DNA of 64,000 nt from Mermis nigrescens (Eukaryota; Nematoda; Enoplea; Mermithida; Mermithidae). Made by a program: the position numbers and the translations under genes. The DNA lies in assembly GCA_036768485.1 (NCBI GenBank), contig JAVLUZ010000145.1, forward strand, positions 518,202 to 582,201. Reading direction: 5' to 3'. The notes under the pieces are model-generated. The model saw only the letters and a program-made list of their open reading frames with translations, was not told the DNA's origin and did not search any database. Below, piece by piece: positions 15,367 through 27,199 of the stretch. Every line of letters starts with the position of its first letter. The stretch's first letter is position 1.

Positions 15367-17110
15367 TACTCTACTTTTAATCAGCATGATTTGATTAAAT
15401 CAGTCAGTAAACACATACATATATACGGTAACATGCCACAATAATGACAGCAGTTCAAGAACGCGGTAAACAATATTATTCTGAACATCAGCATTATATT
15501 TTTTAAGCAAGATGACCTTACCTTATTTTAACAGATCAAATGTTTTCAGCGTAAACTTTGCACTACTATTGAGTGTAAAGAACGCATATATACACTCAGA
15601 TTCTTAATCCTGACGTTACATGGAATATTTTGAAAAAATTAAGCTTTTGCACCGCTCTGAAACTAAAGTTCATCTTCAGTGCAATTTTTACACAACTACT
15701 GGGTGTAAAGAAAACATGCAGTCAGATTCATAATCCTGACCTTACGGAACATATTTTGGAAAGAATTCACGTTTTGCAACGCTCTGGATGTAAAATAAAT
15801 TTGCAGTGTAAACTTTGCCCTTCAACAATAATTGAACAGTGTATAATTTACACAACTGCCGTGTTTATGGAAAACTTACAGTCATATTCGTAGTTCTGAC
15901 GATACGTAGAATATTTTGAAAAAAATAAGCTTCAGCAACGCTCTAGAACTAAAGTTAATTTTTAGTGTAAACTTTACACAATCATTGCGTGTTGAGAAGA
16001 TTTTAGTCGTATTCGTAATTCTGATATTACGATCAATATTTATGAAAAATTAACTCCATTATTTACCGAATGCAAATAAATATTAGATGTAAATCACTTT
16101 ACACTGCTGTTGAGTATAAACAAATGCTTCCAATTGACGGATGACGTCATTACTGGAGAAGACGACAGAAACAAAAATACGGGAACATGTTTTACACCCC
16201 CGTTGACTTAACACCTCCTGGAATAGATCAATATTGATGTAAATAAGCACAATTTGTTACGACGTGTACTCCTTACAAAGTACTTTATTTGTGTTGCATT
16301 TGAATTAAGCCAGACTTTTAAACGGTGAAATTGGCTAACATAAAAGGGACAAAAACGTATTTTTCACCATCTACCAGATTGCAAGCTTTAAAAATCTGAA
16401 CCTTACTCCCTATTGAGTGTAAAGAAATTCGGTTTGGGCCAGTTTGTACCCCTTGAATCGTAGTACGTTTGTGTGTGAAAAACTTCTGTTTCGCATCCTG
16501 TCTGAGATATTGACCAATCAAAAAACGGAAGAAAACGTGTTTTTCGGCCAATGTTACACCCCAACTTCGGACTTTAAACCTCCAGAAGTAAGTCCTTATT
16601 AAGTTTTTGGATGCGGTGCGCTGCAATGTGTGGCCCGTCAAACACACTTTATTTTTATTCTATTAAACTTGTCCTGACTTATAAGTGGAAAAGTTGGCGA
16701 AGAAATCTGAGACAAAACCTGCTTTTTACACCATCCACTAGATTGTAAACTTCAAACCCCTGGATCTAACTCCTTTGAGTGTAAAGAAAGTTTGCTGGTA
16801 AACCGAAAGTAGCCCTTAGGTCACACAGTACATTTCTGTCCAAAAAATTTCTTCAGACTCATAAACGGACTTATTGGCAGGCAAAAAAGGCAAAAATGTG
16901 TTTTTTAGGCTTAGATTCTTTACACTCTTACTGCAACTTTGGAAATAAGGTATTGTTTACTCAATTGTCTACAATTTAAAAAACTAGACTAAACAGAATG
17001 GCGAAACTGAGTTAGATAAGTCGAGCGTCAAACCAGCATTTAAAAAAGCTATGTTTATAACGTAACAGTGACAACTTTACACGCTTCTTACAAACTGGGC
17101 ATTGAGTTTG
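15367..17110 (+). repeat. Tandem TGTAAAG-type repeat, inverted-repeat arm A
   Basis: A degenerate array of roughly 125-160 bp units, each with a GAATATTTTGAAAAAATTAAG-like box and TTTACAC/GTGTAAAG words. An inverted copy lies at about 27200-29478, with matching landmarks such as CCACAATAATGACAGCAG and ACTGAGTTAGATA. Both copies abut a foldback element of the same family. Function unknown, no credible coding. Confidence 0.75.
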
Positions 17111-17403
17111 AAGTCTTTATAAGAATAGGTGAGCAGTGAATTTTTTATTATCTGTCTTTTGAAAAACCGCATCTCCTTGATGTGTCCGTCCCGTTAAAGC
17201 TGTAAGGGATGTCTGGAAGTTATAGCGATTTTTCGCTAAAAGCCAAAGGAGGATTAGAGAAAAAGTCGTTTTGAGATTTTTATCCTCCTGCATACGAGCC
17301 TGTACGCGACTGCATTTAATTATGACGCAATAATGCATAGTATTATGTTTCAGAGCTCCATCGGTTGCCTTTAAATTATATATTCTTACTAGTTTTTGTT
17401 TAG

Positions 17404-17517
<114 letters not shown>

Positions 17518-18158
17518 TAGGCTTTACGATAACTCTATAGTACACTTCTGCAGTGTTCATTTCGTAATAGACAACACTAGTTATTTCTGCCTCCCCGTAA
17601 AAATAGCCCATTACACCTCTCCCTAAATTTGGGGCTATTGGTTACATATGTATCTGTTTGCGATTCTCATTAGGTTATTTGAAAGATTGACTGTACTGTA
17701 CTTATAAAATGTAATATTGATTGTTTAGAAGCCATATCAATTGGAGCTCTGTTAGCTCGAATTTGAAATCAACAAAATGTACTTTCGCATTAAAATTACA
17801 ATGTTGGTTTTTTGTGTTATTTTTGTTATACGTACTTATTTTTTGTTTGTTAATAATATTTTTATTCCTAACTTTTATGTCATTTTTACATTTCGATCTG
17901 TATTAGCTCTATACTCTTATATACTCCTAGACTTGTGTAAGACACAGAAAGTGAAAAATGTAGATATTCAGTGACTATTAATATGTAATGAATTTCGATT
18001 TTTTTCAGATAACGATTGTTTTTCAATATGTTTTTGATACCGGTAAAGCTTGTTTTCCAAATAAAAATTTTAATAGTGCAATTTTCTGTCCAGCTATAAA
18101 ATATTCTGTATTCCTCTAAAACCGCATCGATCGTTGTTACATTTTCTTCTGCGTTCAG

Positions 18159-18269
18159 GTTTTTCACAGTCGATTTGTTCCATTAGAATTCACAGTACCA
18201 AAGCGTAAAGCAGATATCGATAGTTGTTATGCGAAAGTTATATTTATAGGCGATATTAAAAGACCAAAG
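18159..18269 (+). CDS. Thioredoxin reductase, sixth visible exon
   Basis: Thirty-seven codons between GCGTTCAG and AAG|GTAAGT, phase 0. It starts VFHSRFVPLEFTVPKRK and ends CYAKVIFIGDIKRPK, matching the YHSYFWPLEWT...CYAK segment of the interface domain. The preceding intron is 650 bp. Confidence 0.94.
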
Positions 18270-19218
18270 GTAAGTGTTCATATTTTGCTTTTTTCGCTTT
18301 TCCTACGCATTCGTTCTTATTAATTGAAAATACATGCACAGGGTCTAAACTTTTGGGAGAGGGGTAGACCGAGTTTCCTTGAGGTAAATAAGTTTAGAAA
18401 GGCTTCTAATTTAATGTCAGATTAACATACAATCTAGCGATTTTCATTGCACGTCATGTCCCATAACATGGTCTGTGCCCATACATGTAACAAGGAGATA
18501 AGGGATTTCCCACCCAAAATTTGTCGTCTCCCATATCTCCAAAAGTCAGAAATTTTTTACCCCTCATTTTTTTGGCAAAAACTTTCGTTCTATGCCATTT
18601 TTATCTGTTTTCTTACTATTTTGGCCAAAAATTGAAGGTCATTCACCCCTCCCCCTAAAAATGACCGACAACCCTACACAAAATTTGAGTTGCTACATGT
18701 GTTGCCTGAAGCACATAGCTGTAATGTCTGTTCCGAGTTTTTCTTAATATTCGAATTGAGTTGCGCTAGCATGCGCTCTGTAAAATAGTCTTTCAAAACT
18801 TGCTTTATTTATATTTACCATATGATGTCCTTGGTCATAAACGTGTTTTAGCAAACATCTTAAATCAAAGACAGCTAAGCAACTTCCTTCTGCTCTGTCC
18901 CCTTCTCGACTACACAAATTTTTTGTTAACTCTGTTTTCCACTAAAATTATTTCTAACCTTTTTCGTTTCTTACTGGAAATCATTTTTTCTAAGTTCCAA
19001 AAATAACTCGTTGCTATAAAATGCCTCGCCCTTTCAAAGTTGTTGAGGAGTCACATGCATGTATGAAAGTGCTAGCTGGCTATTCTTTGCCCATCCTGAA
19101 TGCATATTTAAAGTAATTTTGTTAGTTGCGGCCACATTTTGTGGCTGACCTTCGGTTCAAAGAGGATTCCTCAGATTTTTATCAATAATTGTATAAACAG
19201 TACTAAAGAGGCCTCATA
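18270..19218. other. Thioredoxin reductase intron, mostly unassigned
   Basis: A C- and G-rich block pair at about 18345-18390 and 18640-18670 looks like the ends of another hAT-like MITE family. A related motif occurs at 34970 and 23150-23280. Otherwise no feature is seen. Confidence 0.35.
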
Positions 19219-19802
19219 CTTATACATGGGTAGCAAGAAAACTCTTGGAGTGAAATCGTCAAAAATGTAACTAAAAATAGAATTCTGGGGTCTACAATAA
19301 TCTGCGGGGTGTTTTTCAACTTCTGCGGGAGATGTATAGCCCTCAGAAGACCCCCACGCCACACATGCACATAGGGGGTTGAAGGGGATATTACCCCCCT
19401 GAGGGGTCAGCTTGACCGGTACTGTCCGGCGATTTTGAGCAAACAGGTCTTGTTCTGCATCATTTTTGACATCAAAATCAGTGAAAATGTCGAAAAATTT
19501 TCCGGCGCTTCGCGCCAGATTAGTACTTTTAAGTACTTTTTACTCAAAAAGCGCCCAAAATCGATAAATTTTTGCATTTTTTAGTGTTAAAAGTGATATA
19601 ATGCAGTCAAAATGGACTAAAAATGCTTTTAAAATGTGTTATTAATACGAAAAAACGTTTTATAGGCTATTTTGACCATTTTGATCATTAAAACAGCAAA
19701 AAAATCGTGAACGTTAAATTTACTGTTTTAGATTTTTGGCATTTCACCCCCCCCTGCCGACCCTGACCTTGTGCACCTTTGCCCCACGCCCATGTGGGCT
19801 TA
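19219..19802. mobile_element. Short CATACATGGG-family MITE carrying another insertion
   Basis: The outer element has TACATGGGTAGCA at one end and CCCATGTGGGC at the other. Its right end is split by the 19360-19781 element. Outer target duplication not certain. Confidence 0.5.
19360..19781 (+). mobile_element. hAT-like MITE, 422 bp, family G
   Basis: Flanked by a perfect 8-bp duplication CCCCACGC. The ends CACACATGCACA and TGTGCACCTTTG are imperfect inverses. It contains a GGCGCTTCGCGCC hairpin and a low-complexity centre of TTTTAAAA words. An inverted copy at about 39186-39800 is interrupted by another MITE. This copy shows the uninterrupted site. Confidence 0.7.
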
Positions 19803-19995
19803 TATTCTCCCATATTGACTTGCAAACGGTCACAAAATGTGTTACTCAACAACGGTATCATTCTTACCGTCTGAAATGTCTGTTGCTCTCATTCTTTGCG
19901 CATTTAATGAGATCATTGTTAAGCTTATCAGCTGTTTAATAATGTTTTTGTATTCGAATGATTGAACATGTGGTTCTAAAGATTTTTCGTTTCAG

Positions 19996-20133
19996 GAGCT
20001 TCGAGTCATTGGTTTTCACTTTTTGGGTCCTAATGCTGGAGAAGTGACGCAAGGTTTCGGCATTGCTTTGAAACTAAAAGCAACAATGGCTGACTTCGTG
20101 AACCTGGTCGGCATTCACCCAACGGTCGCAGAG
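19996..20133 (+). CDS. Thioredoxin reductase, seventh visible exon (catalytic His)
   Basis: Forty-six codons between GTTTCAG and GAG|GTAAAC, phase 0. It encodes [20 protein letters not shown], then [10 protein letters not shown]. The His of GIHPT is the conserved base that assists thiol exchange at the FAD-side redox centre of the partner subunit. Length and spacing match the family with no gap. Confidence 0.96.
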
Positions 20134-21121
20134 GTAAACTCAAAAACTCATAGCGCACATACACAGATCGTCATAACGAACTTACATGCATGCTTTTTCT
20201 GATAGACATTCTCTCTGAAGGAACTTTCTGCTTATGTCCTATTTCAAAACTCATTAGGCATCATTAGACATGCGCAGTATGGGAATTCTGGGGGGCGAAA
20301 CCAAGAAATTTTCTAAAATGCCTTTTTTCGCTCAAAAACGATGGGTGTACGCCAAAAATATTTTTGCTGTATTGTTTACATTAAGTTGAACTCACAGTGG
20401 CCTCTATCAGTTTTGATAGTCAGTAGTAAACGTACGGGTAGCCACATTGATCGATGGAGTCACTGATTATTTATTAACTAGCGTTACCGTGCCCGAAAAT
20501 TTGCTTTTTTAAGTGTGCAATATTCTTAATCTGTAGCTTGTTCAAGAATTTTTCAAATTTTTTTACGAGTTATTACTTATTGTTATTATTATCATTATTA
20601 TTATTATCATTATTATTACTATTATTATCATTTTATATTATGACCATACATAGACAGCAAATAAATTGTGAGAGTTTGATGAGGCATAATCGCACAAAAC
20701 CACCGAAAAATTTCAACTCTGAGGATCTTTGTATTCCGCTGGGCGTTTTCGGATTTTGGATGTCTAAACTATAAATGGGCAGCGACCGAAATATGGGGGT
20801 CTGGGTGGTGTAAAACTGGTAAAAAATCTCGAAAAACACGCTACAAATTCAATTTTGGGGACGTATCGACTGGGAGGGGACTGACGAATTTTCGAGGTCT
20901 TACCCCTCTCCTAACCCCTCACGCCCACGTGTGGTCTAATCCCTCTTTCCCACGCGCACGTAAGATTACGATGTTCTTTGTTACAACAGACCGAACAGTC
21001 CTCTAGGATTGCTAAGTAGTCAGGTTTTGTGTTGCTAGAACTTATGCGATAGTGGTTAATTATTACGTACAAGTGGATCATTACATTTTGACCTAATTTC
21101 GTTTAATAACTTTATTTATAG
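20134..21121 (+). other. Last thioredoxin reductase intron
   Basis: GT-AG intron. It contains an (ATT)n-like tract at 20575-20640, which reads as poly-leucine and is not a gene. It also holds MITE remnants at 20270-20370 and 20770-20950, the latter ending GCCCACGTGTGG. Confidence 0.6.
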
Positions 21122-21190
21122 GTATTCACATTTCCTTCAATGGTACTAAAGACCGATGCCCCTCTGGCTGCTTCTGGCTGCTGAGGTTAG
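21122..21190 (+). CDS. Thioredoxin reductase, last exon with selenocysteine codon
   Basis: After TTTATAG this exon reads VFTFPSMVLKTDAPLAASGC, then UGA (21182-21184), Gly (GGT) and stop TAG (21188-21190). It therefore ends Gly-Cys-Sec-Gly, the redox-active tail of animal selenoprotein thioredoxin reductases. In that tail the Cys-Sec pair takes electrons from the FAD-side dithiol and passes them to thioredoxin. Reading UGA as stop would delete only Sec-Gly, yet the following GGT TAG is exactly what the family predicts. A SECIS-like hairpin lies about 110 nt downstream. An obvious poly(A) signal was not identified. Confidence 0.93.
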
Positions 21191-21274
21191 ACCCCCTGTG
21201 CACTGCGATGCTCAGGGGGCTACTCGAATTGTCTGGATCTCAAAAGTTACTTGAAAGCTGGCTGTTCATGCTTC

Positions 21275-21346
21275 TGATTACAGCTCCTTTTTCTGTGACT
21301 GGACGGTTCAAAAGCTTTTTTGCCTAATCGTTCACGATGCGTAACT
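21275..21346 (+). promoter_or_regulatory. Putative SECIS element for UGA recoding
   Basis: A hairpin in the 3' UTR with the eukaryotic SECIS layout. The quartet is UGAC (21296-21299) opposite CGAU (21335-21338). Helix II is nine pairs, UGGACGGUU (21300-21308) with AAUCGUUCA (21326-21334), including G-U wobbles. An unpaired AAAA follows at 21310-21313, eleven residues after GUGA. Helix I can form between TTACAGC (21278-21284) and GCGTAA (21339-21344) with a bulge and a 5' internal loop. SECIS elements recruit SBP2 and the Sec-specific elongation factor. The pairing was done by hand, not with a folding program. Confidence 0.75.
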
Positions 21347-21866
21347 ACCATAGCGGATCTGGATTATTTTATTCCTAATTTTACGTAATTTTGTATCGTC
21401 GTTCGTTTGTTGCACTTCTATCAATGTTCTAGTGGTTTATCTGCATGGAATGCTCTTAAAGCAATAGGATAATGTTTGAAGGTAATGTTCGGGATGGGCT
21501 GATTAAGACACGTGAGCGGGAGTTTCAGCAGACCCCCAGAATAATCCCCTTCCCCGCAGAATACGTTAGATCCCCCAGAAATGAACCTTTGGTGCTTTTT
21601 TTGCGATTTTGTCCCATCATACCCCCAGAATTCGGTTACTGCCCATGCATGCTTATAAATGCACTAGTAAAGCATGTGAAATTATTAAAGTATCTTATTA
21701 GGTTTATTTTAAATTATTTTTAATTAGGTTTTAACCACTAAAGTTCGTATTCAGATTTCTAATATCGTTGTATGCTTTGATAAAATGAATTGTGTTTGGT
21801 AAAACTGTATTCCTTGGTGTAAACCATGATGAAAACTATTTTTAATTTTTGCGGATAACGCGTTTA
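21347..21866. other. 3' flank of thioredoxin reductase
   Basis: Probably remaining 3' UTR. Between about 21520 and 21650 there is a C-rich MITE remnant (CCCCCAGAATTC type) in inverse orientation. ATTAAA occurs at 21684, but its use is unproven. Confidence 0.35.
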
Positions 21867-21874
21867 CTCAAAAC

Positions 21875-22117
21875 CACACCTGGGCGTGGGTGGTTTGGGG
21901 TGTATGCACTCCTTCGAGAAACCAGAATACTCCCCAGAAACCAAAATACCCCAGAATACAATTTCTGAATTTTTTTCGCAATTTTTTGATGCCAATGAAT
22001 AGTGCTCGATAAGAAACGCTGTAAAATTGTGTTTTTTCGCCATACTTCCATTTTTAAGGCCATTTTTTTACTTTGAAAAATCTTGCACCCCCAGAATTTT
22101 GGTGCCGCCCACCTATG
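21875..22117 (-). mobile_element. hAT-like MITE, CATACGTGGGC family (E)
   Basis: A 243-bp copy flanked by a perfect 8-bp duplication CTCAAAAC. The ends CACACCTGGGCG and CGCCCACCTATG are inverses. The interior has the family landmark CACTATTCATTGGCATCAAA in reverse. Non-coding. Confidence 0.85.
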
Positions 22118-22125
22118 CTCAAAAC

Positions 22126-22880
22126 CCCTCTCGAATCTCTCGATCGATCGCACAATAAAATACCTGCAAAAAAGGCATCAGTAGACAGATCTTGTTTCGC
22201 GAAGCAAACAAGACGTAAGCATGAAACATGCCTCTATTTGTATCAACGGCAATTTTCTAACTGAAAACGGCTAGGTCTTACGCTATTTACTTAAAAATCC
22301 GCATTTTTGATTAAAAATACAACCAAATTGCAAAAATCGACGTGAAAACTGATAATTCTTCGCGCAAAAGCATGCCTATCATCAATCTCTTCATGAAGAG
22401 TTATGTTATCACCAGACATGCTCAGCATGGGAATTCTGGAAGTGAAATTTCAAAGTGCTTTTTGGGCTTAAAAATGATCGGTACGCGTTAAAAACATAAA
22501 AAATCAGACAAATTCGACAAAATATAGTCTAAAAGATTAGCAGCGCTGAAAATTCGACGTTTTGAACGTATAGATAGCTAAAATCTCTGAATGAGCACTT
22601 TTTCGAATTTTTAGAAGAATTTTGGAATATCGCGAATTCTGCGGGGTTGAAAACTTTTCTGGGAGTTGAAATTCCCCACGAGGATCATTTGTGTTTATCA
22701 CGTTTTGAGCTGGCTTTTATTTCAATCCACTTAAATATTCTGCGCGTAACGTGTAAACTCATACTACTTTAACCACCCCAAATAAACAAAACAAATGCAA
22801 CGAAAAGAGGATTAAAGCGAAAAAGATTTTCGCGACAGATGACTTAACATCGAACTGTTTATTTTGCTGTTTTGAAACTA
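22126..22880. other. Intergenic stretch with a CATACATG-family remnant
   Basis: 22420-22690 resembles the 60370-60773 family (AATTCTGG...CTGGGAGTTGAAATTCCCC). The rest shows no gene or repeat I recognise. Confidence 0.4.
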
Positions 22881-23100
22881 AAGTTCGTTTCATTTAACCT
22901 CAAGGTTTTTGAAAAAAATTTAAAGTGCCTACAGAAGTGTTTTAAACTAACGCTGTAGTTGTGATATTCTGCAGTACATCGACTTATTGTGAGACCTTTG
23001 CCATGATTAAGCCGCATTACTGCTTCAAAATTTTGAACCACTTTTGTTTTCTTGTAGATTTAATTCAAACGAAAACCTCAAAGATAAATGAAACAGACCA
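22881..23100 (+). mobile_element. TA-flanked MITE, TAGTCTGTTTCATTTAA family
   Basis: About 220 bp, with ends CGTTTCATTTAACCTC and GATAAATGAAACAG. It is homologous to 26609-26829. The short TA flank and size suggest a Tc1/mariner-type MITE. No coding. Confidence 0.65.
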
Positions 23101-24060
23101 TAAATGTGTATTTCGCTCTCTGGAAACAATCGTACACTTATGCTACTTCGTGGGCGAATGATGCAGTAGGATGGAGAAAAGGGATGGGCAAATAGTGCTT
23201 CCTGTGCTAGTTCATTTTTACATATTTTCGGGCATTTTGACCAAAAATCGAAGGCTATTTACTCCCTCCCAAAATGGCCAGCTCAGCTAGTCGCGTCTTT
23301 ATGCTTTTTAAAATGGATTGTCATGCGCAAGTACTCATAAAGCAGACTTGTCGTGATCATAACTCTGGGGGTCAGCTGTAGTTTTTTTAGTCAAAATGGC
23401 CTGAAAAACTAGTTTGTAAAAGGCTAATATAGCGTAAACTTTGCATTATTCCACATTTTCTAATCAATTTCAAGCCTTTTTGTCGAAAATGTTTGATTTT
23501 CATCTATTTTGACCTTCATTTTGTCTTATTTAGAAAATGTCCCGCTTTTTTATTCTGTGGGTCCAGCCAGGTCTGGTCGTGTCGTGCGTGTAGTACTGGA
23601 TACGATATTGAGAGACTACAAGTCCCTTTTCATTACATTAATCTGTTTTTGTCTACCCGAAGATTTATTGTACTTATGTATACTCGCATATCAAGATTAC
23701 GTATGTATATATGTATTCTACTCGATTCTTCATGTCAACAATAGCGGGTAAATGCCGAGTAGATTATGCCTTTTAGCTACTTATTAACATGCACGCGTGT
23801 TTCTAACGTCAAGATCGTTAGCTTTGAAGTTTGAATACCTTGTATTTTACCTTGCATAGCTAATTGTTGGTATTTACATATGTGTAGCGTAGGTATTTTA
23901 TCCGAATTTATATGGTCTGCCTACATATTTGCGTATAGGTAGGCAGGTTACGAGCATTTTTAGAATATAAAATCTTGTCTATTATACCTACCTCTATAAT
24001 AACATTAAATTTATGTACGCTCATGGTTTATTTAGACAGCGAGATGCAAGCGCTGTCACC
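23101..24060. other. Intergenic stretch, no confident gene
   Basis: Two overlapping frames of about 80 codons occur at 23493-23751, but neither has a recognisable motif or repeat partner. A YAC/TAC-rich part at 23690-24000 is low complexity. A MITE end lies near 23220-23280. Confidence 0.4.
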
Positions 24061-24761
24061 ATAGGTGGGCAGCACCAAAATTCTGGGGGCAGGGGATGCA
24101 AGATTTTTTAAAGGTCAAAAATGGTCTTAAAATTGTGGTATGGCGAAAGAACACCATTTTTCAGCGTTTCTCATCGAGCACCACCTTTTCTAAGATAATT
24201 TTTTGACTTTGAAACTCCAGAATTTTGATGCTGTTCACCGAATGGAGAGACCCCCAAAAATAATAGATCCCAGAATTGATTTTCGGCGTGTTTTTTAGAT
24301 TTTGCAAGTTTTGCACTATTCTATTCAGACCCCAAAATTTGGTCGCTGCCCATTTTTGGCTTTCACTATAATATGCTACTCAAATATGGAGCTCCTGTCC
24401 TGACCACACATGGAAGTGGGAAGTCGGAACTTTACACCCCCGGAAGTTGAATCCCCCGCAGATTGCTGTAGACCCCAGAATTTTATTATTAGCAACATTT
24501 TCGGCGATTTCAACCCCCCCCACCTCAGAATTTCCTCTAGACTCCAGAATGAAAAAATGGAAAATTTTCTCGGAAACATCAGACAAAACGAAGGCGAAAA
24601 ACGGGTGGAAACTTGAAATTTTTTCAAAAGTCCTTCAAATTGACTAGAAACTGTTACTAATAACGTAGTTTTAACGCTATTTTAACGCTTATACCCATTT
24701 TTGAGGTCTTTTTGGCCCAAAACAGCTCGAATGCTTGACCCTCCCCCAAACCGGCTGACAC

Positions 24762-24997
24762 TATAGGTTGGCGGCTCCAAAGTTCTGGGGGTGCGAGATT
24801 TTTTCCAAGGTCGAAAAATGGCCCTAAAAATGGTGGTACGGCGAAAACACACCATTTTTCAACGTTTCTCATCGAGCACTATCCATTGGCATCGAAAAAT
24901 TGCGAGAGAAAAAATTCAAAAATTGAATTCTGTGGGGGGGGTATTTTGGTTTCTCGGGAGGGGGTGCATAATCCTAAATCCCCCACGCCCAGGTATG
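24762..24997 (+). mobile_element. hAT-like MITE, family E
   Basis: 236 bp between 8-bp flanks GCTGACAC and CCTGACAC. The ends TATAGGTTGGCGGC and ACGCCCAGGTATG match the family, as does the internal CACTATCCATTGGCATCGAA. A partial relative occupies about 24062-24240. Confidence 0.75.
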
Positions 24998-25041
24998 CCT
25001 GACACCCTCCCCCACCCCATGCTGTGCATTATGGTCCTGAC

Positions 25042-25169
25042 CATACATGAGCAGCATCAAAATTCTGGGGGGTCAAGATGGGGTAAATCGCCAAAAATGT
25101 CACTAAAAATAGAATTCTGGGAGTCTGCAGTAATCTACAGGGGGTTTCAACTTCAGACGCTCATGTGTG
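25042..25169 (+). mobile_element. Short hAT-like MITE (128 bp), CATACATGGG family (F)
   Basis: Perfect 8-bp flanks GTCCTGAC on both sides. The ends are CATACATGAGCAGC and GCTCATGTGTG. The next element begins immediately after its right flank and has the same target sequence. Confidence 0.8.
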
Positions 25170-25177
25170 GTCCTGAC

Positions 25178-25991
25178 TAGTGTTGTAAAAGATATCTTTA
25201 TCTTGACGATTTTTTAATCTTTATCTTTTGGAAAAATCACAGGCTATCTTTATCTTTATCTTTTTGATAGGAATTTTATCTTGCAAAAAAGACAAAGTAG
25301 GTATGTACATAAGTTAGCATGTAATCCAAAATGCAGGTTTGACGTGAAATACATTTAGAAGCATTCAAGTTTTACTGATACAAGAAAAGAAAAGAAAACG
25401 ATTGTTTAAACCCTATGGCGTGCAGCCCAAACTAATGCCTGTATATCAACTTAAGTAAGCGGAAGTGATACCAATCTAAGCGGGAGTACTACTACTACCA
25501 CCCACGTTAATCTAAGTCCAAGCCTGGGGAGCATAGAGAAGTTTGAAAAAATCAATAACTGTTGCGACTATACTTTGTACAGGCGCACAGAGCGGGGTTT
25601 TGATGCTTGTGAAAAGAAAAAGTGACTTACTGTCTGCCAGTAGTAGTAGTACGTGGGTCAGTCAGATACCGCGGGCAAACCCCCAAGCCTACATTTATGT
25701 GTGCTTAATGCCTATCACCTCTTTGATCTCAGGTGTAAAAATTAGGGCATTCAGTTGGCTGCTTTACATCACCCACTCTCGTTTATTGCACTTCACAAAC
25801 ATCATTCTCCTGGGTCCAGGCGACCATATTTACATTATGTACACTTTATCTTTATCTTTTTGGTTCCTTTATCTTGCAAATTATCTTTATCTTTCTAATT
25901 TTTTATCTTTATCTTTATCTTCTAAATTTTAAAATTTAAACTTAATCTTTATCTTTTATCTTGCAAAAAATCCTTATCTTTTACAACACTA
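25178..25991 (+). mobile_element. hAT-type element rich in TTTATC repeats
   Basis: The ends are TAGTGTTGTAAAAGATA and ATCTTTTACAACACTA. The 8-bp flanks are GTCCTGAC and GTCCTGCC. Both subterminal regions consist of ATCTTTATCTTT words in the same orientation. The centre has an inverted pair built on TACTACTAC and GTAGTAGTA. A 129-codon frame at 25543-25932 crosses the element and shows no transposase motif. Confidence 0.85.
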
Positions 25992-26608
25992 GTCCTGCCT
26001 GACTCAAGACGAGAGTCTAGGCGGAAATATGTGTACCAGATGTATAAATCTTATTACTCATAGGATTTTTGTCGTCACTATAATCTGACAGCTACGACTT
26101 TTATGATTCAGTTGCTTCCTTCGGCACTCTCAATCAGGATAAAAATATCTCGGAAAATTCTATACTGGGGCTATATGTAGCCAGATTCACTTCCTTGTGA
26201 GATCTAGATTCCTTCTGCCAAAAAGGTCAAAAATGTACATGTTTTATATTGTAGACCAAAACGGATTACAATTTTTTCGTTTTTAGCAACTTTGCACCAT
26301 CAGATAAAACCACACCAAATCTGATTGCTGCTAATCTTTGGTCCGGCTTAGATCCCTAAGCTCATATCTGCTGGTATGAATATGTGGAAACAGGTACAAT
26401 TCAAGTGCAAGAACGTTCCTAACAAGCGTCGGAAAATCTGCTAGACTTTACTGAAATTTTGCTTCAAAATGTTTTCACATACATTTCCGTATTCTGGCGT
26501 ATTCTATACCTATCCATTTTAATCAATTTAATATACTGGCACTTGAAACTTGTAGGTACGACGTGTTCCTCCGCAACTTGAAAGCCTTAAACATTGTTAC
26601 AATGCTTA
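25992..26608. other. Intergenic stretch, nothing recognised
   Basis: No gene, repeat or inverted pair is seen that I can support. Confidence 0.4.
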
Positions 26609-26829
26609 TAGTCTGTTTCATTTAACTTTGCGGTTTTGTTCAAAATTTTTCAATAATAATTAGGCTACAAAAGCCGTTGAAACTCTTGATACGGTAATGC
26701 GGCTCAACACAGGCATGCGTCTCCATGTTACTCGATATACTGTAGAATATAATAATTTTATTAGTTTAAAACACTTTTGTAGTCGGTTTAAATTTTTTCA
26801 AAAACCCCAAAGCTAAATAAAACAGACTA
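26609..26829 (+). mobile_element. TA-flanked MITE, TAGTCTGTTTCATTTAA family
   Basis: 221 bp with ends TAGTCTGTTTCATTTAA and TAAATAAAACAGACTA, flanked by TA on both sides. It is homologous to the copy at 22881-23100 and more distantly to 30895-31109. Confidence 0.8.
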
Positions 26830-27199
26830 TAGTATTAATCAAAAAAGTAGCACTATAGTCTATTCCATTCCAAACAGCCCATTTCCACTTTAGGGCTTAT
26901 TACTATCATAGGTAGCTCGATAGCGCTACCTATAATATACATGGCCATCCTTTTTTCTTATATGTTTATCACAGTGAGTGCGAAATTTGTGTCTCCCCTC
27001 ACAGCTATAACGGCACACATATGGGAGGTGCGGTTTTTTTTAAAGGTAGATAATAAAAAACTTAGATACCCTTTTTCGTTTGCATTCAATAACGAGCTAG
27101 TCGTGAGTGTGTAAAGTATAGATCGAAAAATCAAATAATTTGCGGATGGCCAATTTAAAAAAAAAATGTTTTCCTGTTTAGTAGTTTACGAATCTGGTC

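Noticed and set aside
15630..15893. 87-codon cysteine-containing frame
   Set aside because: It lies wholly in the TGTAAAG tandem array; the open frame follows repeat periodicity and is not kept in arm B.
20538..20774. Leucine-rich small protein
   Set aside because: The leucines come from an (ATT)n-like microsatellite and there is no other sign of coding.
21182..21184. UGA as the true stop of thioredoxin reductase
   Set aside because: The next two codons are Gly and UAG exactly as the GCUG family predicts, and a SECIS-like hairpin follows.
23493..23751. Two overlapping 80-codon frames as an exon
   Set aside because: Neither frame shows a recognisable family motif and they compete with each other; no neighbouring exon supports either.
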